DNA of 64,000 bases, taken from the NCBI RefSeq assembly GCF_932526225.1, contig NC_064046.1:3038001-3102000 (forward strand), read 5' to 3'. The number at the start of each line of letters is the position of its first letter. Positions within the stretch are counted from its first letter, which is position 1. Shown in pieces: positions 10,745 through 21,973 of this stretch. The translations under genes were made by a program, and so were the position numbers. This DNA comes from Nematostella vectensis. Lineage: Eukaryota; Cnidaria; Anthozoa; Actiniaria; Edwardsiidae. The notes beneath the pieces were generated by a model that saw only the letters and a program-made list of their open reading frames with translations, made no database searches and was not told the origin of the DNA.

Positions 10745-13700
10745 TCATAACCCGATAACGTAGGACCGTCCACCGGGATTGTGTATGGGGACTGGAGCGG
10801 GCCTGGAGACGCTCCACTCATACCAGACCTTTTTACCAGTACACTTGCGCCACATGTGCAACGCAACGGTCTTGCCCCCTTCCACGTACAAGGGGTCCTG
10901 AGAGGGGAGAGGAGGGGATTAGATAATCGCGTATAACGAATGTCATCAGTGATTGCGTGTCACGTCAAACGGGTCCTGAGGGGGAAGGAGGGGGATTAGA
11001 TAATCGCGTGAAACGACTTTCATCAGTGAATGCGTGACGTGTCAAGTAAGATGAAAGGTCAGGTGAAAAGAATGTAGTGTTCTTCTAACAAATAACGGGT
11101 GACGATAACCATTATTTATTCCATATAATAAATCCAGTTTAACTAGTTGTTACTTGTATTGGGAAATCGAATGGAAACCAGTTTGACTGGTTATTACATG
11201 TATTGGGAAGTCGAATGGAAACCAGTTTGACTGGCTATTACCTGTATTGGGAAGTAGAATGGAAACCAGCTGAACATTCCCGGTGAATGGGTGTCTGGGT
11301 GAATGCCTACGGAGAATACCAGATATACATGTGATCATAACAAAGATGATATGAAATCCTATGCAAAGATGCCATGTCATGTTTAATGAGCCGTTTTCCA
11401 GATGATGGAATTTTAGCGTGAAAGCGAGGACCTTGTTAAGTCGGATTTTGTTTACAGCCTCCTAACAACTTTTTTTACTAAATTTCTGCATCTCAAACCT
11501 CGATATTTAAGCTTTATCGAAGAAGAAATAAACAAATGTAAGACGGCTGTATGTGTGTTACCATATAAGGTAATACGAGTGTCTCCTTTATTTGGATAGA
11601 GTAGTTTTCAAAATCCCGTGCAACAAAATGTAATTGTTAAAGTGTAATAGTCAAGCCAGAACAAAAGAGAACAAAGACATTACAGTGTATTAGTACTAAA
11701 TAAACTAAATAGTATTTCACGGGTTTTTGAAAACCACACTATTGCCATATAAGGTAATACATGTAACTAACTTATTTTTAGTATTACCATATAAGGTGAT
11801 ACGAGTGACTTCTTTATATTGATTATACCATATAAGGTAATACATAACTTACTTATTTTTGGTATTACCATATAAGGTAATACGAGTGACTTCTTTATAT
11901 TGATATTGCCATATAAGGTAATACATGTAACTTACTTATTTTTGGTATTACCATATAAGGTAATACGAGTGACTTCTTTATATTGATATTGCCATACAAG
12001 GTTATACATGTAACTTACTTATTTTAGTATTGCCATATAAGGTAATACATGTAACTTACTTATTTTAGTATTGCCTGTAAGGTGATACATGTAACTTACT
12101 TATTTTAGTATTGCCATATAAGGTAGCGTCAAAGTAACCACCAAAGCCATGCAGCATGGCGCTTGCCTTGACCGAGAATTCCAGAGAGATAAAACGAGAA
12201 TTATCAATTTTCCCTGAAAGAAACAACAAATATATTAGAATTTGAAGCACATAACATTATCTCAATTTTATTTGTACGGTAACCAAAAAGAAACGTATTG
12301 AGGGAACAACTTGAGTCTCTGCTTGTTTGTTATTGTTCACAATAAGGAATATGATAAACAATGGAATTGTACTATAAGAGTTCAAAAAGGGCGTTCAATT
12401 GAAAGAAATTTTATTAATCATCATTAAATTTTTACCCGCTTAAAACAAACGGTGCAACAAAAGAGATTTTTCAGACATGCGTACGCAATTTCTCGCCCTT
12501 ATCCAACACAAGCAGTCTGTAGAGAATAGAAAAAATGCCCATGTGTGAGACTTATCAAAGACTTCGAAATGTTTGTTCGTAATATTTGTATCAAAATAAG
12601 AAGAGTGGAAGCGTAAAATAATAAACTAAAGTTGAGTCAACTACAATATTTACCTCTGTTGGGATGGTAAAACGTGAAGCAGGGTTGCGGCTTGGCAAGT
12701 TCGAATATGTTGTGAAGACGCACCACATACGGGGTTTCAAAGGGCTGAGAAGAAGAACATCACTTCACTACCAGGACATAACTACCACGGGCTTTTGATG
12801 CCTTCAATCTAGACTCAAAGCATTTTATCAGTGGTTCCTTGAAACCCAGAGTGTTCAGGCCGGTGCAGTAGCGAATATGTTAACATTCATTATCATCTCA
12901 TTATCATGAGAAATAAACTTAATCTGACAGCCCATTGTGCATTATAGAAAATACCAAGTTATGGAAAGCATCCTTTGCGATTGGTTGATTTATGCTAACA
13001 CTACTGTACAGTAAAAAAGGACAAAAAGCTTAAATCTGGCTCAGATCTGGGAGTCAATTTCATTGAGTGAAAAATTATGAGAATTACTAGTTTGCTAACA
13101 ACTGAGTCAACTTAACCGATTAATGAAGCACCACTTCATTCCATGGCAGGCTACCTACCGCTTGTGGCCCTTTGCTGTCGGTCTTGGATCCTTGAGAGAC
13201 TTCTTGATGAAGTTTGGGTGAGCAGAGTGGTGATAAGTAAGACGTGTAATCACAGGGTATACTTATACCACCATCTAAAGGGAAAGAATCTCAAGTAAGT
13301 TTAGGGTGCCACATAACAGAACGGTAATATGGTATGATCATTAATCAGTGGTATGTTGATACAATAATTCGACTGGACAGTGACTAGAGTGACAAGAAAT
13401 TGACTAGAGTTAAATGGGCGTCTAGAATTACTCAAGGCTAAAATTATGCATGCATGTCGAGAACGTCTTGTATCTTTGAAATCGCAAGCATGTCTCGAAT
13501 GTTGTGCATTTTAGGAGTTCAAAATCTATTTTCTGTTTATTAAAGCATAACAAAATCCTCATGGCAACTTAGATATTGTTATCCTGTATCCCAACCTTTG
13601 AGGAAATTCTGTGCACCATCCAGGCATTCAGGTGATAGTTCGTTGTCCCCAAAAGAGCCCAGCAACTCACTGACAAGAATATCAGCCTGGAAAAGAGACC

Positions 13701-16700
13701 ATCTTTCAATTTTCCATCCATATGTTATTTGGGTCTACCGAATATTAGCATTTTTGGTTTTAAGTAGACTCCTCATCAACAATATAATAAAGTACCAATG
13801 TAAACGTCACTATTAGGATGAATTTTTTACTTGTGATTCGGGAATGAGAATAATTAGAATAGAGAAAGCACCTGTTCATTTATCCCGTGTTCCCATTCCG
13901 GAATGGAATAAAGGCCATTCCACCCATTCTGCTACCTGAAGCAGAATGACTCGAATGCCATTCTGAACATTCTTTTCCAACCATTCCCATTCCAGAGTGA
14001 TAGGAAAAAAACGCACCATTAGTTGATGAAATAAACTTGATTGATTCATTGATTGGAAAATTCAGGCTCTATTGGAGACAGCTCCCCCCTCCCCCCCCCC
14101 CTCCCTCTCCAAGATCTGGCACTGACTAAGTTGGGCCACTTCATTATAATCACGTTATGTTTACTTTTCAGGGGCATTGAACATGCACAAGTTTGATAAC
14201 CCTTCCATGACTGTAATACAATCCGAGTCATTTTGTGTCATGTGTCACTTTACCATTTCAGGGGTGCATGTTTCACGGATGTACTGTATGTCATGCCTGG
14301 TTAGTAGGGGGTGGGGAAGATACAAAAACATTGAGACAAATTCTGGGGTATACCATACCCCTTCTGGTCATTCGCTAATAATTTCTAAACATACCTGAGG
14401 GGGGGATGGGGGTGTCTCAAGTGCCCCACCCCTTGCTATGGCTCTACATACCCTGCATTACCTTTTCAGGAGCATCCCATTCACGCATGTCTGACGACAC
14501 CACTGTCACTTTGTCGCCCCACTCTTCTGTCTTCAATGTTTCAAGTCTGAGAAAAACAAGTTACCTATTATTGTAAGTACGCAGTTCACTTATCTACGGT
14601 AGCAGCAAACTCCTTACGTGACTACAGCATTTGGGTTCTTCTCCACAGCATACAACCTTACTCTGCGACCAGCGTTTTCTGCTGCCGTCAGAGACGCCCT
14701 TACAAGTGGGCCACGTCCTGCACCAACTACCATGATGACTCTACAAGAAATGAAGAAACAGGATGTAGTTCAAATATCTATTGCACCCCTTTACCCCCTT
14801 TGGCACGATCAGTGAGCCACACCCATTGCCTAAAACCATTAGTGACATATGATTCAGGTTCATTAAAAAAATTACCAAAATGCAGTCCCCCAAACATCAT
14901 AATAAATGACAGATTTGTTCCTTACTTATTCCCTCAGGCACTGATCTTCAAATTAAACAAAGCCCCCGAACTATAGCTTCTTTTATTTTCTAGTTGCCAC
15001 TAATTATAACCAAGATGCTAAGGCTAGAGCCTGGCAAAAAGGGTTATCAGTTTGGCAATAACATAAAGTTTTATTTAGTCCTTAGTTTTGACTTACGTTA
15101 CAATTGCATCTTTGCTTGCCTCAGGGACACGGTCAATCAGCGCTTCATAGATAGCCTAGGAAGAGGAATATCAAATTATACCAACCTAATATATTTTAAG
15201 GTATCTCGCTGTGTATGCCTGGGTAAGTGGGTAAAGTTAATATACTGAAAAATTGACAATACTAAACCAAGACTTGATTTAAAGATTGGCCACTAGATAT
15301 TTGATTGAGTGGGCTGTATTTTTTTTGCTGAATGCTTGGCCAATATATGTTTTTGAATGACCCATTTTTCTACAAATGCTCTGCCATATTTCACTTTTGC
15401 TGTAAAAGGTGTCCTCATTTTTTTCATATTAGTGTACTCCCCCTCTCCTTATCAGGCAATCGAGTGGGTTACAGTTCAAGATTCTAGCCATAATTTACCT
15501 TTTGGTATTCTGCATACTTGACAGGATCCCGCTCAAATATCTCATACGTCTGAGACTCCAGATTATCTGACAGGGGCTGTGAACAAAGTTGATAGCAAAC
15601 CAGGTTTTAACCCTAACCTATGCATAAGACGCTCTTGTATAAAAGATGCTAACAATCATGTGTAACTTGCATCTGAATTTTCAAGGCTCCTTAAAGAGCC
15701 TTGAAAGAAAATGAGATTTTAAACAAGTTTTAATAATTGCCAAAAAAATGAAATTTTACAAGAACTGTTTAGTATTTCTTTTTTTGTTATCTACCAATTG
15801 CAAAAAAAACACATGTTTGTGAATAAAATGCACCTTGATTGTAAAAGTTATTTAGGGGGAAAAAGTGCCTTGAATGGGTAAATATATCTCCACTAGGGGG
15901 TATTTTATCTTTCTCTATATCATATTCCATACCTGCAAGGGACACTGGAGGTAGTCTTCATAACCCTTAGCAAAGCGACCCAGTGGATCTAGTGGTGCCT
16001 GTGTCTGGTACAGGTGTTCCAAGTATTGATAGTAGAACTGAACTCCCTGAAAAAAGGAGATGATGGCTATTAGTTAGAAAACTTGCAAAGGTTAAAATTT
16101 AACCCTCTATAAACAAAGATGATTGTTATTGAGATGACAGCATTGAAGTAAAATGTAGTATGTTGAATGGACTGTAAGCCTTATTTGGCCTTGTGTGCAG
16201 CCATCATGGAGGTTAAGCAGTCCAGTTGTTGTGTTCAACGAACACAAAATGTTCTTTGGTAAACATTGCAATGAACATATTTTAGAGAGGCTCTTAGATT
16301 TTTTCACAGTCAATCTTCAGTTTTGGCATAGCCCCAGTATGGCATAATTTCTGATTGGGGATTGAGAATTTAAAATTCTACAAAATCATCATGTCCTCCC
16401 ATGCCCAAACCCAAGTCAGTGAACATGAAAAAATACCTTTCCCTTGTGTTTACAGCAACCAGAGAGGATTAATTGGACGTTCAGCTGCAAAGATACAGAA
16501 AATAAAATAAAACACCAACAAATACTTACCAATAGTGATATGAATGCAACACATTTTGTAACGAAAAGCTAGTAAAAGTTTCTATGGGCTTTATTCAGGA
16601 TTCGTGGTCGATTAGTGTGTGTTATTAATGCTCTGGCTATTTACAAACTGACCCCGGTGCACTACTGTGATATCCGCAGCACGTGGGAGGGCAGTGACTG

Positions 16701-19700
16701 ATTGCAAAACAAAATATCACTAATAACAAATCACTAACTGAACATAACAATATTGTTACACATTTCGAAAATCTGTTGAAGTGCCTGTCAGTAGAAGGCT
16801 GAATGCACTCCAAAAGGAGTAAGAGGAAAAAGGGGGAGAGAAAAAAAAGGAATAGGACAGGCTGCAGTCTGGGAATTGAGGTGGAGGTGAAACTAAAGGT
16901 TGGTTCTCACTAAGATGCAAGCGGTCCAACACCAGTGAGAATCGGTCAAACACAAGCGCAAGAAAATCGAGCAGTAGCATTCTCTTGCACTTCCTCTTGC
17001 GCTTGCATTCCAGTGAGAATCGGAAATTATGTGCGCTGCGAGAGGAAGGAGTAGCCATTAATATGATATCAAAATGTAGGGTGATAGAATACCTTAAAGA
17101 GCTGTTTTAGGAACGCTTGATGAGATTTGGGCAGAACTGGAAATCCTATGAAAAAATGTCATGATGAGGACATTAATGTGAGCTAAAAATGCAAGTTCAC
17201 TGGCATTAGAGATTGATTTCTCGAGAAATAACAATAATAATAACAATAACAATGTCATGCTTCAGTACCTTTTCTGTTAGTAAGAAACACGTCAGTTGGT
17301 AAGATGCATGCCTTAATTGGCTCTCCAATCCACCGCTCTAGCTCCACGTCAGGGGGCAGCTCAGCAGGTATCTCTAACGCTAAAATACCACCATGATCAT
17401 GTTAGGAACTAAGAATGAAAACAAGGCTGAACAAGATGATGGTGGCTAACAATAGCATGTTTGCTAATTGGGGGGTCACATGAGGCATAAAAACACGACG
17501 TCAGATTATGAATGAACGAAAACAAAAAGCTCTAATTGTTGTGTTCGTGAAGAAGTCTTATTAAAGATGAAAATTTGGCAGAGCCAAATACCAGTTTTTG
17601 GTTGTAAAGAATTTACAACAGTTTTAAACATAAAGTACAAAAAACTCCAGTATAATGAAAAGATGATGAACATCCAATCGAAAGGTATTATTGGCCAAAT
17701 GGATTGTATATTGCCAAGTTTAACATGCATCAAACCTGTTTGGATCAATTTGTATCTCAAAGTCATTTCATTGGCAAGAAGAAACAATTCTAATGATACT
17801 ACTGCATCCAATTTTGTTTTGTTGGGCGGCATATCTTCGTTTTCAGTCTATGAGGAATAAAAGCCTACCGATGCCTGCCTTTCTGTTATTGCCGCAAACT
17901 GTCCTGAACAGATTCCACCTAGGGGTAAAGGACAACAATTTCTGGTGAACTCTCTTTCTACAGAAACCCTTTAGGATTGAAAGAGGGGTACATCCAGGGG
18001 CGGATCCAGGATTTCAAAATGGGGGGTGGATGATGGCCGGATAAGCGGCTTACAACTGATCCAGTGGCTCTTCTGTTCTTTGTAGGTCACTACATAGATC
18101 TCAAAATACTTCCCGCTGAATTGGATTTTTCGCTTCAGCAAAGTCAAGCAGGTGAAGGCATTTATTTTCTTCAAACAAGCATTTTTTACTCGAAAAGGGG
18201 GGTGGATATCCTCCCAATCGACCCCCCCTGTATCCGCCTTTGACATCTCTTCAGGAGTGTTCCTAAGGGGGGAGGCACAACAGGCCAATCCCCCCACCCC
18301 ACCCTTGGCTGCCAAAAAGTATTTTATTTAAGAATCTTCAAATACTATTCATTTTCCATGCAATACCTATGTATGACTGCCAAGCCCCCCACAGCAATTC
18401 CTGTAAATGCACCTCTCTGTGGGCAGTATTACAATATATCCTGAATATAAAATTCCCCTTAAGGGTCTTGGCAACACAGTGCAATGCATATGACTATATC
18501 CTAAAATTACAAATATTTAACACACCACTGCCATGGGTCTTTTTCCAATTTTTCTTTCTCTGTCACCTCAGCCTAGAAATGTAGCATGCACAATTTGTTA
18601 ACCAAAAGTAATGGTATGATGAGTAGTTAACATAATTTTCCTGTGTAGAAACTGCTTGGTTTATGGAATTTTCCATAATCTTTTTACTATAATTTTAGAG
18701 GAGTGGTAAGGTAGCCTTAGTTCTTAAACCACATGTTGCACATGCAAGTAATTAGCTTGAGATGGACATGGGCTATTTTAGACTCTTCACTAAAAAATAA
18801 AATCTGAAGTGTGTTTCGTGGTGAGACATAAATTGTACGTCGGCCCTTTGAGGCCCCTTTCTTTGCCAACCCAACCAAGAATCTCTTTCTTTTTGTATTT
18901 TATGAGAGTGATCAGCTTGATAAATTTATTTCTGTTAACTGCCGTAACTTGAAATATAGTTTCGACTAAACTACATAGAATCTACATAGATGCAGCATCT
19001 ATTCATGTTTCCTTTCTCGTGTGCAGTGTCTATTTCGGTGTGCCACCTATTCAGGGATCTAACCAAATCAAATTACAGTAGGTCTCAAGCTATGTGTTAC
19101 CATAGAATCCTCTTCATCAAACAAGCTTTTATCGCACATGTCCTCAGAGCATCGCATGGGCACCTTGATCCACAGCTAGAAAATAGAGAAAGAATTTTCA
19201 TAAAAACAGGTCCTGCAGCGGGATCACTGTGTTCCTTGATATAGTGGCAAGGAAGATCAGCATATAAGGGGGTGCAGAAATACTGTTTTTGTACTAGTAG
19301 TACTATGTATCCATGCTATACCTGCTGCACATGAGAGTTGATCAGGATGTCATTGACGTAATGCGCCAAGTTGATAATGTTGTAGTTCCCCAGCTCCAAC
19401 ATGACTGACGGCAAGCCGAGATGGATGGCATAGTTCACCTCTTGCATCAAAGCCTGTTGTATGAAAAAGGAGCTAATCTCAAACATACAGTAATAATCAC
19501 TACCGTAGCGGGCCTTGAAATACTTGGGGCAAAAAACAGAAGACATTAAGAAAACTGGGGGGGGGGGGGGGGGGGGGCAGCCAAGAACTTTCCTTATAAA
19601 CCCTCCTCGTGAAACCCTTCTTATAAAACCTTCTGCATTAAAAACCACTAGGAGTCTACACCCCCTCCTTCGACCGATATATAGCATATAATCACAACTT

Positions 19701-21702
19701 TGATTGATACACATTTTACAAGTAAGGTCCCCATCACGTTTTGATATGCACTGAAGTATTTTTTTTATTTCTTTGCCTCCCTGGTAGGCTAACAAAGTTG
19801 GTGTATATCAGAAAGAATATTGCTAGCATAGTTATTAGGGATTACTTTAAAAAAAACTGCAATATGGTAACCATAGCAACTTGCTATGCTGCTACTCCTT
19901 AAAATGAAGGCCATTTGAGGATAAAAAATATAGTCCAATTTTCTACCTTTTCAGAGTTTTTCCTGACAACTTCATTGAGAGAGCCCACATTTATCCAAGG
20001 TGAGATTTTACCAACAATTAAACTGCTCCAGTCTAAAGAAACAATTAAACACCATTTCTTATTTTCCATTCAGGGAACTGAGTTATATGAAAACTCTAAA
20101 ACTCACAAACAGTGACATTCTGATATTTATTGCAATTGCATTACATCGCTAAAATGATCGATTTTGAAGAATGGATGTGCTAGTTTGGCTGGGCCTCTGA
20201 AGAAGCCATAGGAAAAGGAAAAACCTTTTCAACTTTAGGTAGGACATGAAAGAGTGGTTTCCTTCCTGTGAATCAACAAAAGCCTCTATATTTTTTATTA
20301 TTTTATACAAATGTGCATACAAACTATCTCTCAGAACAATACTGTACATCTCAACTCCAAGAAACAAATTACAAAAACAACAAAATCAGACAGACCTTGA
20401 CTAGACAAGACCAAATCTGCCCGAGTAAAAGATTTGCTTCGATCTGGAATCTCCTCTAAAAACTCACGCTTGTAACGAGGATGGCAAATTGGAGCACAGA
20501 TAAAATCAAACCTGGAAAAAAAATAATACACAGTTAACTCTCTTGTATGAAATAGTCTAATGTGATGTCTATCGGGTTACAAAACAGCTGACTGTATTAA
20601 AGCCATACATTTCCCATAACATTGGAACCTTAATATAATGATACTGTCATAACAATATTTCAGTTCTGGCTGAACACAGGGTTCCAAATAATTTTTTTTT
20701 TTTAATTTACTAGATTTGGCTGGCTTTGTGGTTCCAAATAATTGTGGTGGGGAAAAGGAGCCTGCATTCGTCAAATATGAGGCTCCCAGAAAAATCTTTT
20801 ACTCCTAAATAATTAAAATAATTAAAATAATAAATTTAAATCATAGACAATGATCTGATCTCAAATTGATTAACTCAAACAACTTGATAATGATGGAATA
20901 ACAAAGGACCAAGGATTTGTCAAAGAGGGAACCCATTTTTTGAGATTTGGAATTCTTAAATTAATCATATGATGGTCTCCTCTAAAGGGGGGGGGGGGGG
21001 TGAATAGGGGTATGTAAATCCGCCGATCCGCAACATTTTCGGGGCAAATCCGTGGATCCGCAGATATTTTTAGGTCCGCATGGTTTCACAGATAAACAAT
21101 AGCATCGATTGAAATTCATTTAAAATCCGAAATTCGACCGTCAAAGCAGTCAAAATCCGAAATCTGTGGCCAAATTGTCAACAGATCCGTGATCCGCCGT
21201 ATTTCCAGAAACCGCCAATCCGCTGAAATAATCATCAAAATCCGTAATCCGTGAGCATTTCGTGGCTGAATCCCCGATCCGCGAACCTATTCACCCCCCC
21301 CCCCCCATCTAAGTTACTGTCCAAAGGGGGAGAGAAGCCCCCCTGGATCCATCAATTTCCAGATTTTATCCCTATAAATCTGTTTAAATTAGTAGCATGC
21401 ATGTTTATACTTTTTAACTTCTTTAAGAACAGTAAACGCTAAAACATGAGATAGGTTATAAGTGATCTTTTTCTTGAATCCGCCATGAGCTCTAAAGCTC
21501 TAAAGCTCGGGAAAGCTTCAGCTGTCAAACACATACAGATCGCCAGCTCGGGGATTTTGGATCGCCGACAGTTCTACACGAATACAAAAGTCATAAGCAT
21601 CTATACAACTCACCCGCTTTGAGAAGCAGATCCGAGAGCGACCACAAGGTCCGGAATAGACGTTAAGTCGCGGCCGCAAGAAAGTCTTCCAAGATCCTCC
21701 AT
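10745..21702 (-). CDS. PRMT5: Protein arginine N-methyltransferase 5, 21 coding exons
   Basis: Type II methyltransferase making symmetric dimethylarginine on histones and Sm proteins, acting with MEP50. Exons: 21614-21702, 20396-20511, 19947-20032, 19322-19453, 19101-19175, 18526-18572, 17869-17918, 17269-17379, 17093-17145, 16437-16484, 15933-16046, 15499-15576, 15097-15155, 14618-14740, 14462-14546, 13596-13686, 13159-13274, 12654-12744, 12100-12213, 11242-11306, 10745-10897. Total 1896 nt, 631 aa (human 637); all phases close. The TIM-barrel N half includes [17 protein letters not shown]. Exon 12 has ETYEIF-like [10 protein letters not shown] with the active-site Phe; exon 14 the SAM loop GAGRGPL; exon 16 the double-Glu loop [15 protein letters not shown]. 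The C-terminus is [11 protein letters not shown]. Donors of exons 2 (GTCTGT) and 16 (GTTGGG) are weak. Exon 19, 20 and 21 edges are tandemly duplicated. Confidence 0.97.
10883..11045. repeat. 78-bp duplication spanning the PRMT5 exon 21 splice acceptor
   Basis: GGGTCCTGAG (the minus-strand CTCAG acceptor plus the first exon bases) occurs at 10893 and again at 10971. Each is followed by the same G-rich tract (minus-strand polypyrimidine), then ATTAGATAATCGCGT and CATCAGTGA. The copy at 10893 runs into coding sequence; the other is wholly intronic. Confidence 0.88.
11145..11280. repeat. 44-bp repeat, 3 copies, spanning the PRMT5 exon 20 donor
   Basis: The block TGTATTGGGAAGT..GAATGGAAACCAG occurs three times. 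The copy at 11236-11275 is the real exon 20 end with donor GTAATA. Copies 44 and 88 bp further repeat the exonic bases and keep donor-like GTAATA and GTAACA. Confidence 0.9.
11740..12125. repeat. 41-42-bp minisatellite spanning the PRMT5 exon 19 donor
   Basis: About nine copies of GCCATATAAGGTAATAC plus ACTTACTTATTTT, in two alternating forms. The true donor is GTAAGT at 12094-12099 (minus strand). Identical GTAAGT copies lie at 12054-12059 and 12013-12018, with two more towards 11848. Single relatives occur near 11560. Each copy includes about 20 bases copied from the exon end. Confidence 0.9.
16870..17045. mobile_element. Possible short TIR element in PRMT5 intron
   Basis: TTGGTTCTCACT near 16900 is partly complementary to CCAGTGAGAATCGG near 17010, around a low-complexity centre rich in GCGCAAG. 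Boundaries and target duplication were not identified. Confidence 0.3.
17995..18245. repeat. Dispersed GGGGCGGATCCAG-type repeat
   Basis: It starts AGGGGCGGATCCAGGATTT and ends near a complementary TATCCGCCT. Related starts occur near 32223 and 61150, suggesting a common short inverted-repeat family. It lies in PRMT5 intron 6. Confidence 0.45.
20986..21306. mobile_element. Inverted-repeat element with GATCCGC-rich centre
   Basis: It opens with a G run followed by TGAATAGG and closes with CCTATTCA followed by a C run. The interior repeats AATCCG and GATCCGC motifs. It lies in PRMT5 intron 1. Confidence 0.6.
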
Positions 21703-21973
21703 TTTGAATCAAACCACATGCTCTGCACTACCACAGGAGGCCCAGTGAGGGCAACTACATCTACTCTACCACCCTCCCACAGAAATAAAAACTTCAAGAT
21801 AATTTCAAATTTCATTCTATTTTTACTTTTTATTTAAAGATGTAGGAATTGTAGTTTTATCCGACCGTACCTAGGAAACAGAGTGGTGGGGAGGAAAATA
21901 TATTGTGCTGAAGATAATTTCTTGATATGTCTGAGGGGTAGGGACAGTTATTTTTTGAAAGGTAGAATCAAAT
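21703..21973. promoter_or_regulatory. Probable bidirectional promoter of PRMT5 and PYURF
   Basis: Only 271 bp separate the PRMT5 start codon (minus, 21702) from the PYURF start codon (plus, 21974). No intervening gene or repeat is visible. No specific factor site is claimed. Confidence 0.6.

Noticed and set aside
17971-18315. 114-codon minus-strand frame
   Set aside because: It lies in a dispersed GGGGCGGATCCAG repeat inside a PRMT5 intron.
19555-19580. Poly-G runs here and at 20986, 51850, 54840 and 63105
   Set aside because: Simple homopolymer tracts inside repeats; lengths may be assembly-dependent, and no function is supported.
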